A DNA stretch of 11,584 bases from JAAYZK01 sp964535025. Its GTDB lineage: Bacteria > Planctomycetota > Phycisphaerae > SM23-33 > FEN-1343. The stretch lies in assembly GCA_964535025.1 (NCBI GenBank), contig CAZHRW010000167.1:1-11584 (forward strand), read 5' to 3'. This document shows positions 5,168 to 11,584 of the stretch, in pieces. Each line of letters starts with the position of its first letter. Position 1 is the first letter of the stretch. The notes beneath the pieces are model-generated. The model made no database searches, was not told where the DNA came from, and worked only from the letters and a program-made list of their open reading frames with translations. The position numbers and the translations under genes are program-made.

Positions 5168-8100
5168 ATGTCGTTATTAGAGCGTGTCGAGGCGAACTCC
5201 CTGGTGAGGCGCGCCGTCCAGCGGGCCGCGCCGGGACAGGTGGTGACCTGTTCGGGCGTGTGGGGCGGCGCTGCGCCCCTGGTGGCCGGGGCGGTCGCCG
5301 AGGCGGGGTCGCGGCCGCTGCTGTACGTGTGCGGGCACCTCGACGACGCCGATGACGCCGTCGACGACCTGGAGACGTTGACCGGGCGGGAGATCACGCC
5401 GCTGCCCGCCTGGGAGACCGATGCAACGGCCGGCCACATCAGCGAGGAGATCGCTGCCCAGCGGGTCGCGGTGTGCATGGCGCTGCAACGGGGCGGGTCG
5501 CCGCCGCCCATCCTCGTCGCGCCGGTCGTCGCGCTGCTCCAGCCGGTGCCCAATTCCGAGACGCTCGAGGCGGCCCGCCGGCGGCTGGCGGTGGGCGACG
5601 AGATGGGCCTGCAGGCGCTGCTCGACTGGCTCGCCGATGCCGGGTTCGAGCCCGTCGAGATGGTCGAGCAGGTCGGCGAGTTCGCCCACCGCGGCGGGAT
5701 CGTGGACATCCTTCCGCCCACGGCGACCGAGGCGGTCCGGGTCGAGTTCTTCGGCGACCAGATCGATTCGATCCGCAGCTTCGACCTCGACACGCAGCGT
5801 TCCCGCGAGCAGATGGACCGCTACGACCTGGTCGCCATGGCGGCCGGACGGCAGATCGACGCGTCGAAGACGACGCACCTGTTCAGCTACCTGCCCGCCG
5901 AGGCGATGGTGTGCCTGTCCGACGCGCCCGAGGTGGCAGACCTGGCCAGGACGTTCTATGAGCGACTGGGCGACCCGACGGGGATGTATCGTCCGGAGGC
6001 CCTGTTCAAGGGGATGCGATCCTTCGCGGTGTTGGAGTTCTACCCGTTCAGCGCGCCGGCGGACGATGCGCTGGCGTTCGGCGTGCGGTCGCTCCAACGG
6101 CTCACCGGCGCCGGCGACGAGGCCCTGACGGAACTGGCCGCCTTGACCGGCGAAGCGGAGGTCGTCGTCTACTGCGAGAACGCCGCCGAGGCCGCCCGGT
6201 TTAGCGAACTGCTCGCCGACGCCCACCCGGCCGAGTCCTCCGCGGTCCGGACGGCTCTGGGGCACCTTAATCGCGGCTTCCACTGGCCGGATGAACGGCT
6301 GGCCGTCGTCACCCACCACGAGATCTTCGGCCGGTACGCCCGCAAGCGCCGTCTGCGGCGGGTGCGCGCCGGACGGCCGATCGACAGCTTCATCGACCTG
6401 CAGGCCGGCGATTACGTCGTCCATGTCGCGCACGGCATCGCCCGCTTCGAGGGGCTGCGCCGCCTGGAGAAGGATGGGCAGGCCGACGAGTACCTCACGC
6501 TGCGGTTCGCCAAGAACGCCCTGCTGCACGTGCCCACCAGCCAGATCGGCCTGGTGCAGAAGTACATCGGCGCCGCCGCCCAGCGGCCCGTGCTGAGCAC
6601 GCTGGGCGGGACGTCGTGGTCCAAGCAGAAGCAACGGGTCGCCGAGGCCGTCCGCGACATGGCCGCCGACATGCTGCGGATCCAGGCGATGCGCGAGCAC
6701 ACGCCGGGCGAGGCCTATCCGCCCGACACCATCTGGCAGCAGCGGTTCGAGGAGGAGTTCCCCTACACCGAGACGGAGGATCAGCTCGCCTGCATCAAGG
6801 AGATCAAGGCCGACCAGATGCGCCGCCGTCCGATGGACCGGCTGCTGTGCGGGGACGTGGGGTTCGGCAAGACCGAACTGGCGATCCGCTCGGCGTTCAA
6901 GGTGGTCGAGGCGGGCAAGCAGGTGGCGGTGCTGGTGCCCACGACGGTCCTGGCCGCCCAGCACATGCGGACGTTCAGCGAACGGCTGGCCGACTACCCC
7001 TTCACCGTCGAGGTGATCAGCCGGTTCCGCACCGTCGCCGACCAGAAGCGGATCGCCGAGCGGGTCGCCGCCGGCGGGATCGACATCCTGGTGGGTACCC
7101 ACCGGCTGCTGTCCAGCGACATCGAATTCGCGGACCTCGCCCTGGTGATCATCGACGAGGAGCAGCGGTTCGGCGTCGCTCACAAGGAGCGGTTCAAGGC
7201 CATGCGGGCGACGGTTGACGTGCTGACGATGACCGCCACGCCGATCCCGCGGACGCTGCACATGTCGCTGTTGGGGCTGCGCGACATCTCGAACCTCCAG
7301 ACCCCGCCGCTCGATCGACGGGCGATCCACACGGAGGTCGCCCCGTTCGACGAAGGGCTGATCGCCGGGGCGATCAGCCGGGAACTGGCCCGCGAGGGAC
7401 AGGTATTCTTCCTGCACAATCGGGTAGGAAGCATCCGCGCCGTCGCCGACCGCGTCCAGCAGCTCGTTCCCGATGCGCGGATTGCCGTCGGCCACGGGCA
7501 GATGCCGGCGCGGCAGTTGGAGCGGGTCATGCTGGGGTTCGTCAACCGGGCCTACGACGTGCTGGTGTGCACCACGATCATCGAGAGCGGGCTGGACATC
7601 CCCACGGTCAACACCATCATCATCGATAATGGCGACCGGTTCGGCCTGGCCGAGTTGCACCAGCTCCGCGGGCGGGTGGGGCGCTACAAGCACCGGGCCT
7701 ACTGCTACATCCTCCTGCCGGAAGACCGGACCATCGCGCCCGTCGCGGCCAAGCGGCTCAAGGCGATCGAGGAGTTCAGCGACCTGGGGGCCGGGTTCCA
7801 GATCGCCATGCGGGACCTGGAGATCCGCGGGGCCGGCAACATCCTCGGCCCCGAGCAGAGCGGGCACATCGCCACCGTCGGCTACGAGCTGTACTGCCAG
7901 TTGCTCGACGACGCCGTCCGCGACCTGCGGGGCGAGGAGGCGCCGCCGCGGAAGGATGTGAGCGTTGACCTGGGCATCCGGGCGTACATCCCGCGACGTT
8001 ACATCCCCTCCGACCGCCAACGGATGGAGGTCTACCGCCGCATCGCCCGCTGCGGCGACGAGAAGGAACTCACCCAGCTCCGCACGGACCTGCTCGACGC

Positions 8101-8419
8101 GTACGGCAAGCCGCCGCCGGCGCTGGAGACGCTGCTGGATCTGGCGGAGATCCGCGTGCTGGCCGGGGCGCTGGGGATCGGCAGCATCGTCCTGATGCGG
8201 CCGGACATCATTTTTACCATCCGCGACTGGACGGCGGCCGAGGCGGCGTTCGCCGACGCCGCCGGGACCGTCCGCATGCCCGATGAACGGACGGCCCACT
8301 GGCGGCTGCCGTCGAACTACCTGGAAGCGGGCACGTTGCTGACCGTCCTGCGAAACCAGTTGAAGCGGGGGCGCTCGCGACGGTACGATACCCAGGCCGC
8401 GGGCCGCCGAGGGACCTGA
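5168..8419 (+). CDS. mfd: Transcription-repair coupling factor Mfd
   Basis: A 1083-residue ATP-dependent translocase that removes RNA polymerase stalled at DNA lesions and recruits UvrA for nucleotide excision repair. Domain order is complete. A UvrB-like N-terminal module has a degenerate P-loop region and the block GEFAHRGGIVDILPP (about residues 175-190). A CarD-like RNA polymerase interaction domain begins near D415 (GDYVVHVAHGIARFEG). The helicase core has Walker A GDVGFGKT (562-569), Walker B DEEQ (663-666), TATPIPRTLHMSL and motif VI Q832-LRGRVGR. The segment DLGAGFQIAMRDLEIRGAGN leads into the C-terminal TRCF domain (about 930-1050). The length is slightly below the usual 1100-1170. 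The ATG at 5168 follows GAGGG by only three bases. It probably forms an operon with the lipoprotein gene 12 bp downstream. Confidence 0.98.
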   Translation: MSLLERVEANSLVRRAVQRAAPGQVVTCSGVWGGAAPLVAGAVAEAGSRPLLYVCGHLDDADDAVDDLETLTGREITPLPAWETDATAGHISEEIAAQRVAVCMALQRGGSPPPILVAPVVALLQPVPNSETLEAARRRLAVGDEMGLQALLDWLADAGFEPVEMVEQVGEFAHRGGIVDILPPTATEAVRVEFFGDQIDSIRSFDLDTQRSREQMDRYDLVAMAAGRQIDASKTTHLFSYLPAEAMVCLSDAPEVADLARTFYERLGDPTGMYRPEALFKGMRSFAVLEFYPFSAPADDALAFGVRSLQRLTGAGDEALTELAALTGEAEVVVYCENAAEAARFSELLADAHPAESSAVRTALGHLNRGFHWPDERLAVVTHHEIFGRYARKRRLRRVRAGRPIDSFIDLQAGDYVVHVAHGIARFEGLRRLEKDGQADEYLTLRFAKNALLHVPTSQIGLVQKYIGAAAQRPVLSTLGGTSWSKQKQRVAEAVRDMAADMLRIQAMREHTPGEAYPPDTIWQQRFEEEFPYTETEDQLACIKEIKADQMRRRPMDRLLCGDVGFGKTELAIRSAFKVVEAGKQVAVLVPTTVLAAQHMRTFSERLADYPFTVEVISRFRTVADQKRIAERVAAGGIDILVGTHRLLSSDIEFADLALVIIDEEQRFGVAHKERFKAMRATVDVLTMTATPIPRTLHMSLLGLRDISNLQTPPLDRRAIHTEVAPFDEGLIAGAISRELAREGQVFFLHNRVGSIRAVADRVQQLVPDARIAVGHGQMPARQLERVMLGFVNRAYDVLVCTTIIESGLDIPTVNTIIIDNGDRFGLAELHQLRGRVGRYKHRAYCYILLPEDRTIAPVAAKRLKAIEEFSDLGAGFQIAMRDLEIRGAGNILGPEQSGHIATVGYELYCQLLDDAVRDLRGEEAPPRKDVSVDLGIRAYIPRRYIPSDRQRMEVYRRIARCGDEKELTQLRTDLLDAYGKPPPALETLLDLAEIRVLAGALGIGSIVLMRPDIIFTIRDWTAAEAAFADAAGTVRMPDERTAHWRLPSNYLEAGTLLTVLRNQLKRGRSRRYDTQAAGRRGT

Positions 8420-8431
8420 GGAGACCAGCCG

Positions 8432-9571
8432 ATGGACAAGCGTCGCATGGGCGGATGGCTGTTGATGATCGCAGCGCTGCTGGGTGGCTGTGCCGCCGCC
8501 AAGGTGCCTGAGCCGACCAGCGCGCTCGCCACGGCCCCGGCGGCGGAGACGCAGGCGGCCCCGGCAGCGGACTATCCGCTGCCGCCCGGCGGACGAGTGG
8601 TCGACGCGGTGGCGATGACCGTCAACGGGGAAGTGGTGACCCTTAGCGATCTGTTGGTGCCGATCCGCGACGAACTCCGCGACGCCGCCCGCACTGCGTC
8701 GCCCGCCGAGTTCATGGCCGCGGCGTCCGGGCTGATCGGCGAGCAGATCCAGCGGCAGATCGACCAGGCCCTCATCCTCGCCGAGGCCCGGCGGCGCTTC
8801 AGCGACGCCCAGAAGGCCTACATCGACAGCCTCGTCGACGATCGCATCCGCGAGATGGTCCTCGCCGAGGGCGGCTCCCGCCGGCGGCTGGAGGCTCGCC
8901 TCCTCGCCGAGGGCGGCTCGCTGGAGCAGACGACGCGGTCCCTCCGCCGCGAGATGTTGGGGCAGTTGTACCTTCACGGGCAGCTCGGCTCCGATCTCGA
9001 CATCAGCTGCCGCGACCTGTGGCAGTATTACCAGACCCACGGCGACGAGTTCTCCTCCGAGCCGACCGTCACCATGCGGATCCTCGCGATGCCCTTCAGC
9101 GCCTTCGAAACCGACCACGCCGACCCGCGCCAGGCGGCGATCGACGCGGCGGAGGCGGCCCTGGCGCGGATCCGCGACGGCGAGGACTTCGCCGACGTCG
9201 TCCGCGACGCCGCGGTTTCGACGGCCTATCGCTCCGACGAGGGCGGACTGTGGGAGGCGATGGCCCGCGGGAGCTTCCGCGAGACGGCCGTCGAGGACGC
9301 CGCGTTCGCCGGTGAGCCGGGCGAGGTCAGCGACGTCATCGTCGGCGCGACGGGCGCGTTCGTGGTCAAGACGGTGCGCGTCGACCCCGGCGAGACGGTC
9401 TCCTTCGAGCAGGCCCAGGAGGAAATTCGCGAGCTCCTGCGCACCCGGACGTACCGCCGGCTGGTCAACGGCTACGTCCGCGACCTCCGCCGCCGCGCGG
9501 TGATCATCTCCAACGATGCGCTGGATACCCTTGCCCGCCGGCGGGTGATGCAGTTGTACGATGAGCGGTGA
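8432..9571 (+). CDS. SurA/parvulin-like peptidyl-prolyl isomerase lipoprotein
   Basis: A 379-residue exported folding-factor candidate. The N-terminus is a lipoprotein signal: a basic start (MDKRRM), a hydrophobic core and the lipobox L17-G-G-C20. A Pro/Ala-rich linker follows to about residue 55. Residues about 60-200 resemble the SurA N-terminal chaperone domain (VDAVAMTVNGEVVTLSDL, then a helical stretch). Residues about 211-320 look like a PPIC-type parvulin domain, with VTMRILAMPF, DGEDFADVVRDAAVS, G271-GLW, VEDAAFAGEPGEVSDVI and GAFVVKTVRV. A helical C-terminal tail follows. It would act in the periplasm, anchored to a membrane, helping fold envelope proteins. It may be mainly a chaperone, since catalytic activity cannot be judged. 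GAGGAG, overlapping the mfd stop, lies eight bases before the ATG, so coupled expression with mfd is likely. Confidence 0.88.
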   Translation: MDKRRMGGWLLMIAALLGGCAAAKVPEPTSALATAPAAETQAAPAADYPLPPGGRVVDAVAMTVNGEVVTLSDLLVPIRDELRDAARTASPAEFMAAASGLIGEQIQRQIDQALILAEARRRFSDAQKAYIDSLVDDRIREMVLAEGGSRRRLEARLLAEGGSLEQTTRSLRREMLGQLYLHGQLGSDLDISCRDLWQYYQTHGDEFSSEPTVTMRILAMPFSAFETDHADPRQAAIDAAEAALARIRDGEDFADVVRDAAVSTAYRSDEGGLWEAMARGSFRETAVEDAAFAGEPGEVSDVIVGATGAFVVKTVRVDPGETVSFEQAQEEIRELLRTRTYRRLVNGYVRDLRRRAVIISNDALDTLARRRVMQLYDER

Positions 9572-9616
9572 CGGGCCGTCGGCGCGTTGGGAGTTTCGAT
9601 TTTGCGGATGCTTGAG

Positions 9617-9708
9617 ATGCCGTCTTTGGGGGCACCTTGCGGGAGGCAAGGGCAGCTTTGGCGGGGGGTTAGGATGCCGTCCTTGCCGCGGACGGCAAGG
9701 GGGTTTGT
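9617..9708 (+). terminator. Tandem hairpins behind the mfd operon
   Basis: Two related units each begin GATGCCGTC(C/T)TTG (about 9617 and 9674). The first holds CCTTGC (9635-9640) paired with GCAAGG (9646-9651). The second is a perfect 8-bp stem, CCTTGCCG (9681-9688) with CGGCAAGG (9693-9700) around CGGA, followed by GGGTTTGTTAG. They begin about 45-65 bases after the lipoprotein stop and may end the mfd operon. The T-run is interrupted, so this is only a candidate terminator; they may instead be a duplicated REP-like hairpin. Confidence 0.4.
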
Positions 9709-10022
9709 TAGCCTATGATGTCCCCGGTTGGTGATTTTTCGCGGGCGGTGGGGGCGGCTTGGGGAAGAGAGCGTAAGTGCTGTATGTCGAGCGAGTTGGG
9801 GTGGAAACGAGGGGCTTCGTGTGTGGTGTGAAAGCCCTTGATTGGGCGGCGGGGCGTGCGGCGGGCCGCCAGGTTTGCGCAGGGTACCCAGATTAACGGC
9901 ATAAAACCCGAATTCTCTGACTAACAAGGCGTGGCGGGGGTTAACGTTTTGGAAAGCGGGGACAGTATAAGCGATATTGTGCGTCCCGTTCGCCGCCGAA
10001 CGGCGGGGCAGCGGCCGGGTTT
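9709..10022. other. Gene-free spacer before the 21-bp array
   Basis: No coding sequence is supportable on either strand. A G-rich stretch lies at about 9745-9765. A hairpin pairs CCGTTCG (9986-9992) with CGAACGG (9997-10003) and has no T-run on either strand. A weak -10-like TATAAG stands at 9966-9971. The last 21 bases end in GGCCGGGTTT, resembling the end of array unit 7, so a decayed unit may precede the array. Confidence 0.4.
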
Positions 10023-10263
10023 GACGAAATGGAAGTGCGCCTCAATAAAATGAACCTTTGGGCGAATAAAGTTGAAGCAGCGGTCCACAAAGTATCGTGT
10101 AGCTATCAGAAAATTAAGTTTTCGTTTCATCGAAGGAAGGGCGATTCGGGGCGTTCGAGGGGCCGGTTTCACAAAATGTGGCGATCCCTTTACAAAGTAA
10201 GTCTGCGCGCACAAAAAGCGCAGGATATCATTAATATTATGCAGCCGGCGATCAATAAAATTA
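10023..10263. repeat. Degenerate tandem array with exact 21-bp period
   Basis: Eleven full units and the start of a twelfth follow each other in exact 21-bp register. Each unit starts with a semi-conserved 9 bp, roughly NAY-AAA-RTN: GACGAAATG, AATAAAATG, AATAAAGTT, CACAAAGTA, CAGAAAATT, CATCGAAGG, a decayed unit, CACAAAATG, TACAAAGTA, CAAAAAGCG, AATATTATG, AATAAAATT. The remaining 12 bp vary freely. Because 21 is a multiple of three, both strands stay open with heptad peptides (NKM/NKV/HKV-like on plus, HFVK/NFIR-like on minus), but neither has a convincing ribosome binding site. The A-tracts recur every two helical turns. The array is cut at unit 12 by the insertion sequence that starts at 10264. 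Its function is unknown. Confidence 0.75.
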
Positions 10264-10286
10264 GGTTCATCCGCGAATACCGGGGA
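10264..10286 (+). repeat. Left terminal inverted repeat of the insertion sequence
   Basis: It begins GGTTCATCCGCGA, identical over 13 bases to the other end, and has GGGGA at positions 19-23. The transposase stop codon (TGA, complement of 10267-10269) lies inside this repeat. Confidence 0.9.
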
Positions 10287-11481
10287 AGGCTTGTCGGATC
10301 TTCAGGAAGAAGTAGTCGTCATCTCGGTAGCCGTAGGCCATTCGTTTGATGACTTTGATCTTGTTGTTGATCCCCTCCAGCAGGCCGGTGTGGAGCGGGT
10401 GGTGGCAGTGGGTGAAGATGTCTTCGATGTAGTTGCTCAGCTTCCGGGCGAATTTCTTGAGCGGCTCGATGCGGCTGCGGATCGCACGGCTGTACCACTG
10501 CTTCCAGAACCGACGGGCCGCTCCCTCGTACCGATAGTCCCACAGGTGCTTGAGATCGTCTTTGAGGACGTAGACCGTCATCAGGCGGCGATTGGCCGCC
10601 AGCAGTTCCGACAGCCGAACACGTTGGTCGCCCTTGAGCGTCTTGCGGTTCCGCAGCAGGAGCCAGCGGGCGCTCTTGACCACCTTCCGCGCCGGCTTGT
10701 CGTCGCGTAGGCGGTTGGCCTCGTCGACCCGCACCCGGTCGGTCACCTCCCGATGGTACTTGGCCACCACATGGTACAGGTCGAAGACCACCTTGGCGTT
10801 GGGGCACTGGGCCTTGACCTCGAGCTCGTACCCGGCGTTCATGTCCATCGCGACCGCTTGGATCCGCCGGCAGCCGGCCGGTCCCAACTGCTCGAAGAAT
10901 GGGCGGATGTCCTCCCGGCCCCGGCCGCGACCGATCCACAGGACCCGCTTGCAGGTCGGGTCCACGATCACCGTCGCATACCGATGGCCTTTCTGGATGG
11001 CGAACTCGTCCATCGCCAGGACCGACACGCCGGACAGATCCACAGGGCCCAATTCCCTCGTCAGGTAGGCCTTGTCGATCCGCTTGACGCGATCCCAGCC
11101 GATGCCATATTGCTCAGCGACATGCTTGACGCTGGCGACCTTGCACCAGCGGGCCACAGACTCGGCAAAGCGCACCGTGCACCGCTGGCGGCGATCCAGC
11201 CAGGTCAATCGCTCGACCCTGGGACCGCAGTCCAGACAGAGCATACGCCGCCGATGCACGAGCAATCGTGTGGGCTTGTCGAATACGGGCAGGTCGTCGA
11301 TCCAACGCTCCGTGACGTCATGAATGCGTTCGCAGCGCCGGCCGCACCCGTCGCAGATCCCCGGCCCCGGCTCGGGCAGCAACTCAACCCAAAGCTCCTT
11401 CCGGTCCGGGCTGAGCCCCACAGTTCCGGGATGATAGCCTTCCCAGCCCCCGAGACTCTTGATAAGCTCTTGTCCCGTCAA
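10267..11481 (-). CDS. ISL3-family transposase
   Basis: A 404-residue transposase that should cut and rejoin the ends of its own element. A zinc-ribbon has C43-x2-C46 and C82-x2-C85, followed by a helix-turn-helix region with VKHVAEQYGIGWDRVKRID (about 118-136). The DDE catalytic core follows: D158 in LAMDEFAIQKGHRY, D213 in VAMDMNAGY, and E369 in LLEGINNKIKVIKRMAYGYRD. The length and motifs match a full family member with no frameshift, so it may be active. The start is TTG at 11481, supported by AAAGGAG (11495 to 11489) seven bases upstream; no nearby ATG is better placed. The last six residues and the stop codon are encoded by the terminal inverted repeat. Confidence 0.95.
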   Translation of the reverse strand: MTGQELIKSLGGWEGYHPGTVGLSPDRKELWVELLPEPGPGICDGCGRRCERIHDVTERWIDDLPVFDKPTRLLVHRRRMLCLDCGPRVERLTWLDRRQRCTVRFAESVARWCKVASVKHVAEQYGIGWDRVKRIDKAYLTRELGPVDLSGVSVLAMDEFAIQKGHRYATVIVDPTCKRVLWIGRGRGREDIRPFFEQLGPAGCRRIQAVAMDMNAGYELEVKAQCPNAKVVFDLYHVVAKYHREVTDRVRVDEANRLRDDKPARKVVKSARWLLLRNRKTLKGDQRVRLSELLAANRRLMTVYVLKDDLKHLWDYRYEGAARRFWKQWYSRAIRSRIEPLKKFARKLSNYIEDIFTHCHHPLHTGLLEGINNKIKVIKRMAYGYRDDDYFFLKIRQAFPGIRG

Positions 11482-11561
11482 CAGCAGTCTCCTTTGCAGC
11501 CGATAGTGTGGTAACTACAAGCTACAAAGAGCTGCTGTTGGCGGCTATCTATTCAACCCGC

Positions 11562-11584
11562 TCCCCGCGAATCGCGGATGAACC
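11562..11584 (-). repeat. Right terminal inverted repeat of the insertion sequence
   Basis: Its reverse complement begins GGTTCATCCGCGA and has GGGGA at positions 19-23, matching the left end at 20 of 23 positions. It abuts the window end. The 80 bases between it and the transposase start hold the ribosome binding site and presumably the promoter, but no clear -35/-10 pair was found. Confidence 0.9.

Larger units (their letters stand above)
10264..11584 (-). mobile_element. Complete ISL3-family insertion sequence
   Basis: A 1321-bp element carrying one transposase gene and bounded by 23-bp inverted repeats (20 of 23 matching). The left flank is AT-rich (TAAAATTA, 10256-10263) and lies in the 21-bp array. 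ISL3 elements usually duplicate 8 bp of target, but the right flank is outside the window, so this cannot be tested here. The element ends exactly at the last base of the window. Confidence 0.9.

Noticed and set aside
5177..9649. Very long open frame (about 1490 codons) on the minus strand opposite mfd and the lipoprotein gene
   Set aside because: It is the antisense shadow of two well-supported genes. High GC at third positions removes stop codons on the opposite strand, and the protein shows no family motifs.
9472..9927. 151-codon minus-strand open frame over the end of the lipoprotein gene
   Set aside because: It overlaps a convincing gene in antisense, crosses the hairpins and has no recognisable motif.
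9921..10214. Possible 97-residue minus-strand heptad protein
   Set aside because: It would need a TTG start without a ribosome binding site, and its open frame follows from a 21-bp period. It is kept as a repeat and a finding, not as a gene.
10023..10263. CRISPR array
   Set aside because: The repeats are only about 9 bp and degenerate, the variable parts are 12 bp, and no cas gene is nearby.

Overview
The window looks like chromosomal DNA from a planctomycete, probably of the Phycisphaerae type. It is GC-rich with strong G/C third-position bias. It carries two pseudopilin-like proteins that combine an N-terminal methylation motif with a C-terminal H-X9-DG motif, a formylglycine-type sulfatase, and intergenic spacers filled with purine-rich and TTTCGGATTTCG-like repeats. 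This placement is inferred from gene and repeat style; no rRNA or tRNA is present.

Layout. The left edge holds only the first five codons of a leftward gene, with a clear ribosome binding site and a strong promoter behind it. Two paralogous leftward pseudopilin-like genes follow (264-1079 and 1733-2569). The spacer between them holds a large imperfect palindrome (1198-1484), an extra half-copy of it (1491-1607), and a strong hairpin terminator for the second gene. A second full copy of the palindrome (2911-3206) and a TTTCGGATTTCG-type repeat precede a rightward sulfatase gene (3333-4628). The sulfatase-mfd spacer appears to hold an independent structured RNA gene (about 4817-5041) with its own promoter and an intrinsic terminator. 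Next comes a tight two-gene operon of mfd, the transcription-repair coupling factor (5168-8419), and a SurA/parvulin-like lipoprotein (8432-9571). A gene-free stretch of about 700 bp follows, with two tandem hairpins and then a 21-bp-periodic array (10023-10263). The array is cut at its right side by a complete ISL3-family insertion sequence (10264-11584), whose right terminal repeat is the last base of the window.

How the parts relate. Only mfd and its downstream lipoprotein look co-transcribed. The pseudopilins and the sulfatase point to an envelope-elaborate, polysaccharide-degrading lifestyle but are not obviously one pathway. The least explained elements are the 21-bp array, in which a constant 9-bp half alternates with a variable 12-bp half in exact register, the structured RNA candidate upstream of mfd, and the repeated long palindrome. 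No complete defence system or CRISPR array is visible.
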